23,931 nt of DNA from Butyrivibrio sp. (GTDB lineage: Bacteria > Bacillota > Clostridia > Lachnospirales > Lachnospiraceae). The first letter of the stretch is position 1. Each line of letters starts with the position of its first letter. Made by a program: the position numbers and the translations under genes. The notes under the pieces are model-generated. The model did not search any database and was not told the DNA's origin. It saw only the letters and a program-made list of their open reading frames with translations. Of this stretch, positions 1 through 7,935 are shown in pieces. The DNA lies in assembly GCF_015056685.1 (NCBI RefSeq), contig NZ_SVFW01000057.1:1-23931 (forward strand), read 5' to 3'.

Positions 1-238
1 TTTGATCAGGCTAGAACTAAGCTTGGCTTTTGTTCTGTCCGTTATTTACTAAATCTTTGTTCTGAATAAATTCTCTTTTGAGCATTGGTCTTGCGAATTA
101 CTTCGCAATGCTCATTGCTTTTTGGAATTTTTCAGGGTTGCATTACTGTTTATTTGTCAAGGTACAGGAGCTTGAAATCCGCTCCAATGCTGCATTTGCA
201 GTGCCTTGTGTTTCGTGGCTGCATCAGCAACGAATACA
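1..238 (-). other. Structured transcribed leader running off the left edge
   Basis: There is no convincing gene here. The stretch lies downstream of the strong minus-strand promoter at 239-267 and can form several hairpins: CTGCA/TGCAG near 190-200, GGAGC/GCTCC near 168-186, and a larger bulged one near 80-113 with arms GAGCA..TTGCGAA and TTCGCAA..TGCTC. A 9-mer, TTTGTTCTG, occurs twice (29-37 and 56-64). A long structured leader behind a near-consensus promoter suggests a stable RNA operon (rRNA or tRNA) or a regulated mRNA starting beyond the edge. No 16S 5' end is present in the window, so the product is unknown. Confidence 0.4.
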
Positions 239-267
239 AATATATCACCCGGGTACTTAAGTGTCAA
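239..267 (-). promoter_or_regulatory. Strong sigma-A type promoter
   Basis: On the minus strand there is a perfect -35 TTGACA (267-262), a 17-bp spacer and a -10 TATATT (244-239), one base from consensus. Transcription would begin near 232 and run toward position 1, away from all the genes in this window. It is the best promoter match in the window, as expected for an rRNA/tRNA operon or a highly expressed gene. Confidence 0.7.
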
Positions 268-368
268 CACCTTTTTTTAAATTTTTTTTGCCTTTTTTAG
301 GCTTTGTCATTTTTACGTTCCACTTTAAAGAATATATGGATTATATATTGTTTAAATCTTACCAGGGC

Positions 369-401
369 AAAAAAGAAACCAGCTAGTAAATAACTGGTTT
401 C
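369..401 (-). terminator. Intrinsic terminator after the small Cys peptide gene
   Basis: A perfect 8-bp stem (GAAACCAG at 375-382 with CTGGTTTC at 394-401) with an 11-nt loop is followed on the minus strand by six T residues (374-369). It ends the peptidase/small peptide unit. It lacks the AGTGTA boxes seen in terminators T1-T5. Confidence 0.8.
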
Positions 402-452
402 CAGCTATGCTTTGCCACTTAAATTTTCAACCAGCTTTACTACTGAAAATAT

Positions 453-620
453 TTATGCTTTAAAAACAGATTTTTTTATATTTTCCGGCTCACAGGTATT
501 GCAATGTGCCTTTTCAAAGAAGAAAAGTGAATGATTTATACTTGAAAGTGCATCCAATTTCCCCTCGTTTATCATCATTTTTGTTTTCAAAATTTTCATT
601 CCCATTTCCATAGCTGTCAT
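453..620 (-). CDS. Small Cys-containing peptide, 55 aa, unknown function
   Basis: I do not recognise this protein. It has an SD-like GAGAGGGG 8 nt before the ATG at 620, 55 codons, a TAA stop, and a terminator about 50 bp downstream. The N-terminal third is Met- and Lys-rich (Met at 1, 4, 6, 8, 15, 16), the middle has a hydrophobic patch around residues 28-35, and the C-terminal part holds a CNTC motif (Cys40, Cys43) before a Lys-containing tail. There is no signal peptide and no double-Gly leader. The gene begins 81 bp after a C39-like extracellular cysteine peptidase gene with no terminator between, so the two may be cotranscribed. It could be a peptide precursor, a small metal- or thiol-active protein, or a remnant. 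A 63-aa ORF at 514-705 in another frame lacks a good SD and is rejected. Confidence 0.5.
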   Translation of the reverse strand: MTAMEMGMKILKTKMMINEGKLDALSSINHSLFFFEKAHCNTCEPENIKKSVFKA

Positions 621-701
621 TTTCTGTTCCCCTCTCTAAATATATTTTCATCATACTTACAATTATTAATACGATGATACGGAACAGGCGGCAAAAAAAT
701 T

Positions 702-1373
702 TCAATTATTTTTCCGAACAGTGAAAATGGTATTCTTATCAAACAGATCAATAGCAAAGGCCATCTTAAAATAGAACGGCATATTATCATAAGCTTCAAA
801 GCTGGTACGCTCCAAAAACTCTTCAACAGATATTTCTTCTATATATCCATAGGGATTAGCAACTGTTATATTATCATTCTGAATGTCCATGCCAATAAGA
901 AGCGAATAGTGAAGAGTCCAATCATCTCCGTATATAGCTGCCCACTCAAATGGTACCGGTATCCCCTCAGACAAAGTCTCATACGCAGCTTCGATCAATT
1001 CAGTATTAGTCAGATATCTGTGGATAGTAGTTGTATACCCTGGAAATCTTTTATTCATCTCTTCTGCAAATTTAGGTCCGGTCGAAGTCACGACCTTCCC
1101 ATATTCATTAAAAAGAGTCTCTTCAGTTATATCTCCTCCATCCCATTTAGAAAACATCTCTATACATGCGTATCCGCACGATATCTTTTGAGTTATAACA
1201 TCAACGCCTTCAATATAAACCGGTATATTGTACTTTGTATTCATATATATAGAAGAATAATCTTCATTAATATTGTTTGTCCTTATCCCCAGCCTTATAA
1301 TTGCTCCTGCCAAAAAAACTACTACAACTATCAGTATTGCCGCTAAACATTGAACTACTTTTTTCATATACAT
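702..1373 (-). CDS. C39-like (papain-fold) cysteine peptidase, membrane-anchored or secreted
   Basis: This 223-residue protein has one hydrophobic N-terminal segment (about 5-28) that should anchor or export it, with the rest outside the cell. The extracellular part resembles the Peptidase_C39_2 family: Gln62 then Cys66 in QKISCGYAC (oxyanion Gln and nucleophile), His155 in TLHYSLLIG, and Asn173 in VANPYGY as the likely third residue. An additional Cys70 follows the nucleophile. There is no ABC transporter fusion, so it is not a bacteriocin exporter of the C39-ABC type. The start at 1373 has GGGG five bases upstream; an in-frame ATG lies two codons later. It is preceded by its own likely promoter (1396-1424) and followed by a small Cys peptide gene. 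The substrate is unknown; peptide maturation or cell-wall peptide cleavage are possibilities. Confidence 0.75.
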   Translation of the reverse strand: MYMKKVVQCLAAILIVVVVFLAGAIIRLGIRTNNINEDYSSIYMNTKYNIPVYIEGVDVITQKISCGYACIEMFSKWDGGDITEETLFNEYGKVVTSTGPKFAEEMNKRFPGYTTTIHRYLTNTELIEAAYETLSEGIPVPFEWAAIYGDDWTLHYSLLIGMDIQNDNITVANPYGYIEEISVEEFLERTSFEAYDNMPFYFKMAFAIDLFDKNTIFTVRKNN

Positions 1374-1395
1374 ATTATCCCCAACTTTTTTCTAT

Positions 1396-1424
1396 ATTAT
1401 ATGAAGAAAGAAAACAGCACACAA
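1396..1424 (-). promoter_or_regulatory. Candidate promoter for the C39-like peptidase, overlapping a terminator
   Basis: On the minus strand a perfect -10 TATAAT (1401-1396) lies 17 bp from TTGTGT (1424-1419), a weak -35 located inside the 3' arm of the upstream terminator stem. Formation of RNA hairpin and promoter thus use the same DNA. The -35 match is only three of six bases. Confidence 0.45.
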
Positions 1425-1441
1425 CCTAAATTGTGTGCTGT
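1403..1441 (-). terminator. Intrinsic terminator after the solute-binding protein gene
   Basis: A perfect 11-bp stem (1414-1424 with 1431-1441, ACAGCACACAA / TTGTGTGCTGT) with a 6-nt loop is followed on the minus strand by a T-rich tract (TTTCTTTCTTC). It begins 9 bp after the stop codon of the lipoprotein gene. Confidence 0.85.
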
Positions 1442-1450
1442 AAGCCATAT

Positions 1451-2761
1451 TTATCGTATTGTTTCCTTAGATACTCTCTCAATCTGACTGGCGGCTTCCT
1501 CCGGCGTAATTTTACCTATCGCAAGTTCTTTTAGTTCATTACAAACAGCAAGACTTAAGTCCTCATACTTGATTCCTCTTGGTCCCGCTACATTGTTTTT
1601 GCCGTTTTCTATTATCACATTAAGATTTTTCTGACCATCCTCACTAAGTCCCTGAACGTTTAGCTCCATATCAGCCCTTGATGGCATATACTCAAGATAT
1701 TGATTGACCAAAAGATCCTGACCTTCGTTTACCAGATAGTCCATAAATCGGAAAGCCGCTTCTTTTTGCGTTGATTCAGGATTCATGCAAAGGACCACAT
1801 CAGGATTTGCAGTTACAGGGGCTATTTTCCCATCGCCATTCCAGTCAATAAGAAAAACATCATGGTCTGCGCCCTCTCTGTCAACAACACCTCTGGTTCT
1901 CTCATCGCTTAATGTGTACATGTTCATAGCCCATGAACCATTGGTAATCATAGGTATCTTGCCATCCCGCTGGAACATGTCATTTATAGTATCATAAATG
2001 GGCATCTTCACTGCTTTATCCTGAAATACTCCGCTAACAAAGCAATCCTGCCATATTCTGAAGGATTCTATTATAGGCGCTGACTCGAAGCTCGCCTTTC
2101 CTTCTATCGCATCGTATAAGGCATCCTTGTCGCAATCTGCTGCAATTGACATCCACATATCAAGATTCATCCATGAATCCTTGGCTCCAATTGCCAAAGG
2201 CATCTGATCATTCTCACGAAGTGTCTGACAGGTTTTCTTCATATCCTGATAATCAGTTGGAACTTCGCACCCATAGTGTTTTAGCATATCTACGTCTGCC
2301 CACATATACCCTGCGTAGGTTTGCCCCAGGGGAAGTCCATAAATCCTACCATCAGCGCCACTTACGCTATCCAGACATGAATCAAGAAATTTCTCCTTCC
2401 AATCCTCTCCCCATTCTCTTTCACAAAAGGGAGTCAGGTCTTCTTCAAAAATCCGAAATGTATCAAAAGCTGAACCGGTACTTATTCCATATATGTCAGG
2501 TCCATCACCATCTATCAGCTCTACCCTCATATGCTCCTGATATGCGACTGATTTGGTAAAGACATATTCTACATGTATATCCGGATTCTCTTTTTCAAAA
2601 GAATCAATAATCTGATAAATTGGGCTATCTGGCCCGTAGTCAGCAGGGTTCCAGGTCTGAAAGGTTATGGTTGTTTTACCTTCCTGAACTTTGGCTCCAC
2701 AACCGCTAAGTAGTCCCAGACAAAAGGCTAAGAATAAAAAATACAAAACACTTCTTTTCAT
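1451..2761 (-). CDS. Extracellular solute-binding lipoprotein, family 1 (carbohydrate type)
   Basis: This 436-residue protein has a type II signal peptide with lipobox LLSGC (lipidated Cys21). The mature start, ITFQTWNPADYG, and the later segment PMITNGSWAMNMY are typical of sugar ABC-transporter binding proteins (SBP_bac_1/8). Such proteins normally deliver oligosaccharides to two membrane permeases, but none are encoded nearby. Instead the gene begins 17 bp after a membrane histidine kinase gene, with SD GAGGG before its ATG, so the two are cotranscribed. The context suggests the lipoprotein presents a ligand to the kinase, or serves a transporter encoded elsewhere. A terminator follows directly. 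The family assignment is firm; the ligand and partner are unknown. Confidence 0.85.
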   Translation of the reverse strand: MKRSVLYFLFLAFCLGLLSGCGAKVQEGKTTITFQTWNPADYGPDSPIYQIIDSFEKENPDIHVEYVFTKSVAYQEHMRVELIDGDGPDIYGISTGSAFDTFRIFEEDLTPFCEREWGEDWKEKFLDSCLDSVSGADGRIYGLPLGQTYAGYMWADVDMLKHYGCEVPTDYQDMKKTCQTLRENDQMPLAIGAKDSWMNLDMWMSIAADCDKDALYDAIEGKASFESAPIIESFRIWQDCFVSGVFQDKAVKMPIYDTINDMFQRDGKIPMITNGSWAMNMYTLSDERTRGVVDREGADHDVFLIDWNGDGKIAPVTANPDVVLCMNPESTQKEAAFRFMDYLVNEGQDLLVNQYLEYMPSRADMELNVQGLSEDGQKNLNVIIENGKNNVAGPRGIKYEDLSLAVCNELKELAIGKITPEEAASQIERVSKETIR

Positions 2762-2778
2762 AAAAGCTTACCCTCATA

Positions 2779-4404
2779 CTATCCTATTAACATTTGTACT
2801 TTAAATGTATTGTCCCCTGTAATATATCTGATCTCACTGCCGGTCTTTTTCACAAAGTCAAGAACGCTTCTGGTTCCAATTCCATGTCCTTCTTTTGAAG
2901 TTACAGGATGCCCATCTTCATCAAGCTTTACCTGCCCCTGGCAGGAATTTGATATCTCTAAAAGAAGCTGCTGCTTAAATTTACTGGTAACTTCAATGAA
3001 TCGTTCATTCTTAGGAACCTTTTCACAAGCGTGGATCGCATTTTCTAGCAAATTGCTTATAGCAATAGCCAGTTGCATCTCATCAACACCAACATTATGG
3101 GGAATGTTGGCCGATACCTTTATTCTTATATTATTCCTCTCAGCTATGGCCACATAGTGCATAAGCGCAGCATTGACAGTTGTATTCTCACAAAAGGTCC
3201 TGTTTCCTCGCGGCTCCTGTGACATTCGTTCCTCAAGGCATTTTTTGGCTTCATCCAATTTTCCATTCTGTATCAGCGATAAGATGAGTGCTTCGAAGTG
3301 TCTCCTGTCATGGCGCATTGCCCTGTCCTGACTAAGAATCTCTTCTGTGGCATTCAAACGCTCTTTCATACTGTTTGCGGCCATTTCCAAAATAGCCGCA
3401 TCTGATTTTAGTTGGTACTCCCTCTGTTTAAGTACAGTTGAGTCAACCAACGCATAGAGCTTTCCTATAACTTCCCCATCTGCCGAAAGCTCTTTTTCCT
3501 CTGGTGTGTAATACTTATCGCCAATCTCAATGGTATCGCCTCTTATGATAGCCTCTCTTAAGGTATTAACGACACTCATTGGATCTTTAGTGATCTCAGG
3601 ATACAGCTCTTTTGCATGCTCATTGTAGTACTGAAGCTTGTCGTCAACATCAAGAGCAATAACTCCCTCTGATAACCTGTCCACAATATAATCTCTGGCC
3701 ATATCAATAACCCCAAGAAGGTTATATCTGAATATGGCAATGAACATGGAAATAGTGATCGCAACATTTCCAAAAACAGTTAAGTCAAAGTAATATGTAA
3801 TAAAGAAAACATGTGCAATCTGGAACAAATAGAGAATTGACGCAATGAGAAATCCACCGATAATGATAAAGACACGCCTTTTGGCGATTTTACCCTTGTG
3901 ATATTTTATGGATCTGAACAGCATTGCTAAAACGATCACAATGGCAACAGCCTGATACTGCATAAACGCCTTATGTACAATACCGGCTCTCTTCAAAAGA
4001 ACCGGAAACATACCGGTCTTGTCGTACCAGATTTTGGAATAGTATAGATTATGGTTCTGAAATGTAAAAATGATGGCATAAACAAACACATCAATTAGAA
4101 GTAATGCTCTTACAAGGAGCTTCGGAATCGAAATGTGACACAGCTCAGCAGAAATCATAATAATGGAAAATAAAATAAACGCTCTACCTGCATACGAGAA
4201 CTTTAGAGCAGCAATATAGCCATCTTCAGTTTTTGAAAGAAGTTCCAGAAGATATCCGGTATTGTTGACCAGCATTGTGATGCAGTTGAGAAAAAGATAT
4301 GCATGAAGCTTGTTCTTGAGGTTTCTAAATACAACAACCCCCTCAAAAAGCATAGCAAATATGCTAAGTATTATTGCGCCTAAAAGAAATTCCCTCATAG
4401 TCAT
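2779..4404 (-). CDS. Sensor histidine kinase, 7TM - PAS - GHKL (AgrC-like catalytic part)
   Basis: This 541-residue kinase has about seven membrane helices in residues 5-230 (like the His_kinase_7TM region), a PAS-like domain (about 235-330, starting DYIVDRLSEGVIALDVDD), a coiled-coil linker, and a GHKL catalytic part. The phospho-acceptor is probably His365 in RHDRRHF, the form used by AgrC/LytS-related kinases. The N box is NLLENAIHA (451-459) and the G box is EGHGIGTRSV (505-514). An SD (GAAGGA) lies 9 nt before the first ATG. No response regulator is adjacent; a solute-binding lipoprotein gene follows 17 bp downstream, so the kinase may read a sugar or peptide captured by that protein. 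The partner regulator, commonly a LytTR protein for this class, is not in the window. Confidence 0.85.
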   Translation of the reverse strand: MTMREFLLGAIILSIFAMLFEGVVVFRNLKNKLHAYLFLNCITMLVNNTGYLLELLSKTEDGYIAALKFSYAGRAFILFSIIMISAELCHISIPKLLVRALLLIDVFVYAIIFTFQNHNLYYSKIWYDKTGMFPVLLKRAGIVHKAFMQYQAVAIVIVLAMLFRSIKYHKGKIAKRRVFIIIGGFLIASILYLFQIAHVFFITYYFDLTVFGNVAITISMFIAIFRYNLLGVIDMARDYIVDRLSEGVIALDVDDKLQYYNEHAKELYPEITKDPMSVVNTLREAIIRGDTIEIGDKYYTPEEKELSADGEVIGKLYALVDSTVLKQREYQLKSDAAILEMAANSMKERLNATEEILSQDRAMRHDRRHFEALILSLIQNGKLDEAKKCLEERMSQEPRGNRTFCENTTVNAALMHYVAIAERNNIRIKVSANIPHNVGVDEMQLAIAISNLLENAIHACEKVPKNERFIEVTSKFKQQLLLEISNSCQGQVKLDEDGHPVTSKEGHGIGTRSVLDFVKKTGSEIRYITGDNTFKVQMLIG

Positions 4405-4445
4405 TTCTGTTTATCCTTCATTCCATACACATGCATGCAGTTCAT
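4401..4445 (-). CDS. Possible 14-codon leader ORF overlapping the kinase start
   Basis: An ATG at 4445 preceded by GGAGGG (spacing only 2-3 nt, shorter than usual) opens a 14-codon frame, peptide MNCMHVYGMKDKQK, whose TGA overlaps the kinase ATG as ATGA. That overlap is typical of translational coupling. The tight SD spacing and the kinase's own SD make it uncertain. Confidence 0.25.
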   Translation of the reverse strand: MNCMHVYGMKDKQK

Positions 4446-4478
4446 TACCCTCCATTCCATAATACTCTATCATTCGAG

Positions 4479-4524
4479 AAAAAACAGACCCAATCATACA
4501 CTGATTTGGGTCCGTTTTACACTG
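4479..4524 (-). terminator. Terminator T1 with paired AGTGTA boxes
   Basis: On the minus strand, box CAGTGTAAAA (4524-4515) is followed directly by a stem CGGACCCAA..TTGGGTCTG (4514-4485, one G-U pair and one bulged A), a loop AGTGTAT, then six Ts (4484-4479). It ends the regulator/kinase/ABC unit, 16 bp after the permease stop. See the finding on the shared design of T1-T5. Confidence 0.9.
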
Positions 4525-4539
4525 TTTTATTTAGTTTTG

Positions 4540-7119
4540 TTATACCGCGTCTTCCTTAAGGGCTTCAATGATGTTGTCATCCTTGATCTTGCTTATGCTA
4601 AGCGCCATGCTGATTCCAAGAATTCCGAACACTGCTATCACTGTCACACCGTACATGAGCAAGTCAGGATCGAAGGCAAGCAGCTTCATATCGAAGGTCG
4701 AGTACATGATGTAGCTGAGCAAAAGAGATATTGAAAAGCCCCAAATAAGCGCCTTTATGCCATAAAGAAGCGTTTCAAGCCTTATCATCTTTTTAAACCC
4801 TGTATTGTCAAGGCCCACAGATTTATACATGGCGAACTCTTTTCTCCTAAGGAGCACTCCCGTTGAGATCGTGTTAACGATATTGGCAATGGCTATAAGA
4901 GTAAGAAGAATAGTGAACCCATACATGGCTGTCTTAAGCATCAGCGTGATAGTATCCATAGCCTTTATTGTAGAGTAAATGTTAGAACCGTAATAATTGT
5001 GGTATCCGCCCTCTTCCAAAATTGAATATATCCTTTCAAGGACTTCTTCTGGACGTGAGGTTTCAACTCCCATATCCAGAACGAGCATATCTTCGGGAAG
5101 AACTTTTTTTGCTTTTTCAAAATACATGGAGGCAGGCACATAGACAGCAATATTGGTCTTAGGTGTCATGTTATAAATCTTGTTATTTCCGTCATATTTT
5201 ACCAGTGCTGCAATCTCTATAGCTGGTGGATTTCCCTGCACCTTATCATAGTGAAGAACCTGTCCCAGGATCTTATCATTGAATACCTCGCTGGGCTTAT
5301 TTTCACGGAAATAGTCATTGAGCAGAACACCTTTTAAGGTATCGCCATAGTATTCGTCCCTTTCAAGCCCATTATCTGTAAGGATCTTATCAAAATCCTC
5401 ATCATCAGCTATGACCACATCCATGCCATCTAATTTCAGATCAGCAAATCCACGCGAAAGGAACTTTTTATCAGCGATATCTGTGTTTGCCAGCTCGTAA
5501 CGTGACTCAGGGGACTTTCTGAACAAAAACTGTATCATACCGGCGCTGTAAACATCATTAACGCCTTCTATCTGCTCTATTTCGCTCCTAAGTTTGTCAC
5601 TTTCCGAAAGCAGGCAGGATGCTACAACCTGATATGGAAAATCAACCTCATACTGATTGGCTCTTGCAATTGAATTACAGAAAAAGTTGATCGTAAGGAA
5701 CAAGATCACCGAAACCGCGATAGTAGCGGTAATAACCTTTCCCTTTACACCATTTCTTTTTATATTCTTGTAAGCAAGCTCCCCTTCATATCCAAAGATC
5801 TTGCGGATTAGAGGATTCACACGAAGCCCCTTTGCTTTTACTTTTACCACGTTGCTCTGCCTGAGCGCATCAATAGGCATAACCTTGGCTGCCCTGATGG
5901 CTGGAACAAAGGTTGAAATAAGTATTGTAAGCGCTGCAAAAAACACTATCGCTGCAATTACAGGAGGCTCGCATACTACAGGTATACTGCCCCTCATCCC
6001 CTCTGCGCCTACAAAAATGTCAGCTTCAAGGATCCTCCTTCCAAGAAATGCCAGGGTGATCCTGGTTCCAATGTAGCCACACAATAATCCCAAAGGAATA
6101 CCGATGATTCCAAGAATGAGTCCTTCAAAATAAATTGAGGATCTCTTTTGTCTTGCTGTGGCTCCGACGCTGGCAAGCATTCCCAGATAGCGCATTCTCT
6201 CTGTAAGAGACATACCTATGGAATTGAAGATCAAAATGACAGATGTAACGATCACGATCGCAAGTGCAACTGCCATCATTACGAAAAATGACCTGTAAGA
6301 GCCTCCGCTTCCCTCAAAAGCAAAGCAGCTAAGCAGATACTCTGTATTAAGATCGTACTTTTGGATCTCATGATCTGCGATGATGTGCTTGATCTGCTTA
6401 AGCGCTGTATGGTCACAGTTTTTAAGCAAAATTACCACCTGGGCCTTTTCAGAGTCAGGAAAATAGCCTTCATCCAGGCATCTTATAATATCCCAGCTTC
6501 CGGTAGGTTTGTTGCCGTGAAGAATTGCTGTAACTGTGCAGGTCTCAGTGGACAGCGCCTTGAACTGTTCATCTGACCTGTAGTTTCCTCCCAGGTATAC
6601 TAATTCACCCTGCTCATCGTACATATATCTGTAGCCCTGCTCAAAGGTAAGGGTATCTCCGACTTTAAGATCCTCCAGGCCATTATCAATAAGGAACTGC
6701 TCTTCAACTGCTACCTCGGAGGAATTCTTTGGAAGGACTCCATCATAGTCTGATATTACCCTCATTGACATATATACAGGATCTGCCTGCTCAATATTTC
6801 CAATGCTAAAGCGCTCTTCTTTGCCGCCATTAAGTCTTACACCGGTTTTCTGCTCTGTTGTATCGCACAGGCCAACGCTTTCAATCCTGTCATCCTCTGA
6901 CAGTGATACGTACTGCTTATACGTGATCTCACTGAACTGAGCATGTACGTTTCCGTCAGACTGTATTGACAGATAACCAAAAAACTTAAAGAAAGAAAAT
7001 ACACCCAAAATAATGGCGCTTATAAGTGCCGTCGATGCCACAATTCCAAGTATTGTTACCACCGATCTTTTCTTGTTTCCAAGAAGGTGTCTAAGTGTCA
7101 GGGTTGATACAATGTTCAT
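4540..7119 (-). CDS. ABC transporter permease with two FtsX domains
   Basis: The 859-residue permease has eight predicted membrane helices in a 1+3+1+3 pattern (about 19-45, 275-303, 332-360, 388-410, 461-481, 724-752, 785-806, 820-842). Two large extracellular domains lie between helices 1-2 (about 46-274) and 5-6 (about 482-723). Both three-helix blocks look like FtsX domains (segments SLTERMRYLGMLASVG and RRKEFAMYKSVGL are the usual coupling motifs). Proteins of this group move substrates out of the membrane or power extracytoplasmic work, for example removal of membrane-active peptides. The start overlaps the ATPase stop (ATGA), so the two subunits are coupled. A classic BceB has ten helices and one large domain, so this is a related but different architecture. 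The substrate is unknown. Confidence 0.88.
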   Translation of the reverse strand: MNIVSTLTLRHLLGNKKRSVVTILGIVASTALISAIILGVFSFFKFFGYLSIQSDGNVHAQFSEITYKQYVSLSEDDRIESVGLCDTTEQKTGVRLNGGKEERFSIGNIEQADPVYMSMRVISDYDGVLPKNSSEVAVEEQFLIDNGLEDLKVGDTLTFEQGYRYMYDEQGELVYLGGNYRSDEQFKALSTETCTVTAILHGNKPTGSWDIIRCLDEGYFPDSEKAQVVILLKNCDHTALKQIKHIIADHEIQKYDLNTEYLLSCFAFEGSGGSYRSFFVMMAVALAIVIVTSVILIFNSIGMSLTERMRYLGMLASVGATARQKRSSIYFEGLILGIIGIPLGLLCGYIGTRITLAFLGRRILEADIFVGAEGMRGSIPVVCEPPVIAAIVFFAALTILISTFVPAIRAAKVMPIDALRQSNVVKVKAKGLRVNPLIRKIFGYEGELAYKNIKRNGVKGKVITATIAVSVILFLTINFFCNSIARANQYEVDFPYQVVASCLLSESDKLRSEIEQIEGVNDVYSAGMIQFLFRKSPESRYELANTDIADKKFLSRGFADLKLDGMDVVIADDEDFDKILTDNGLERDEYYGDTLKGVLLNDYFRENKPSEVFNDKILGQVLHYDKVQGNPPAIEIAALVKYDGNNKIYNMTPKTNIAVYVPASMYFEKAKKVLPEDMLVLDMGVETSRPEEVLERIYSILEEGGYHNYYGSNIYSTIKAMDTITLMLKTAMYGFTILLTLIAIANIVNTISTGVLLRRKEFAMYKSVGLDNTGFKKMIRLETLLYGIKALIWGFSISLLLSYIMYSTFDMKLLAFDPDLLMYGVTVIAVFGILGISMALSISKIKDDNIIEALKEDAV

Positions 7120-7811
7120 GATGCTATCACCCCTTCTTTCCCCGAATCTCTTGTTATCTGGCCATCCTCGATGGTAATAATTCTGTCAGCAGAAAGAGCT
7201 ATCTTTTCATCATGGGTGATTATGATGACCGTCTGGTTGTTTTCCTTATTGAACTTGCGTAGAAGCGATATGATCTCCTTACTGTTCTCAGAATCCAGGT
7301 TACCTGTGGGCTCGTCTGCAAGAAGCAGAGCTGGATGATTCATAAGCGCCCTACCTATTGATACCCTCTGCTGCTGACCTCCAGAGAGCTGATTTGGAAG
7401 ATGTGATAATCTCTCTTTTAATCCAAGCTTTTCCACAAGGTCATTAAGGAGCTTTTTATCAGGCTTTTTCCCATCCAGTAGGATTGGAAGTGTCATATTC
7501 TCTTCCACGTTCAGGATTGGAATAAGGTTGTAAAACTGATAAATAAGACCGATGTTTCTTCTTCTAAAGATCGCAAGCTTGGTCTCATCAAGTTTTCCGA
7601 TGTCCGTTCCTGCGATGTTACAGCTTCCCGATGTAGGGACGTCAACCCCGCCAAGAATATGGAGCAGTGTAGACTTACCGGAACCGGAAGGTCCAACTAT
7701 TGCCACAAACTCTCCCTGTTCTATATCAAAAGAAACATCTTTAAGAGCATCAACTCTTGTCTCTCCTGTCCCATATACTTTACAAAGGTTTCTGATTTCC
7801 AAAATGTTCAT
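7116..7811 (-). CDS. ABC transporter ATPase, MacB/LolD/BceA type
   Basis: The ATPase has Walker A GPSGSGKST (residues 40-48), signature LSGGQQQR (142-149), Walker B LLLADEPTGNLD (162-173) and a switch His in IITHDE. The extended signature plus GNLDS is typical of ATPases that pair with FtsX-type permeases. I place the start at ATG 7811 (231 aa) because AAGGGAG lies about 11 bases upstream; an upstream in-frame ATG at 7838 has no SD. The permease gene follows with a 4-base overlap. A BceR-type operator lies at 7896-7911, about 85 bp before the start, which suggests induction by the kinase/regulator pair encoded just upstream. Confidence 0.92.
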   Translation of the reverse strand: MNILEIRNLCKVYGTGETRVDALKDVSFDIEQGEFVAIVGPSGSGKSTLLHILGGVDVPTSGSCNIAGTDIGKLDETKLAIFRRRNIGLIYQFYNLIPILNVEENMTLPILLDGKKPDKKLLNDLVEKLGLKERLSHLPNQLSGGQQQRVSIGRALMNHPALLLADEPTGNLDSENSKEIISLLRKFNKENNQTVIIITHDEKIALSADRIITIEDGQITRDSGKEGVIAS

Positions 7812-7895
7812 TTTTGTTTTGTCTCCCTTCTTAAACATATTTTCATTGTCTAAGAAAAGTTTAGTTTTCCATGCTTACAATCCCGTGACTTTTCC

Positions 7896-7911
7896 ATTAC
7901 AATTTTGTAAT
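7896..7911 (-). promoter_or_regulatory. BceR-type operator palindrome before the ABC genes
   Basis: The palindrome ATTACAA-TT-TTGTAAT (7896-7911) contains TTACA-ATTT-TGTAA, an exact fit to the TNACA-N4-TGTAA consensus known for BceR-family regulators in Firmicutes. A second half-site, TTACA (7875-7879), lies on the gene-proximal side. It sits in the only sizeable gap of this unit (7812-7935), between the kinase and the ABC ATPase genes, the expected place for a target of the response regulator encoded at 8983-9693. No clear -35/-10 pair was found beside it. Confidence 0.7.
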
Positions 7912-7935
7912 ATTGTCGGTCTTTTGAAACTTGTC

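Noticed and set aside
145..170. Second TTGACA-like -35 inside the left-edge leader
   Set aside because: No acceptable -10 at 16-18 bp downstream.
78..300. Two plus-strand ORFs near the left edge
   Set aside because: No SD, no recognisable protein, and they run antisense to the promoter and structured leader.
514..705. 63-aa minus-strand ORF after the C39-like peptidase
   Set aside because: No SD at its start; it overlaps the better-supported 55-aa ORF at 453-620, which has an SD and correct spacing to the terminator.
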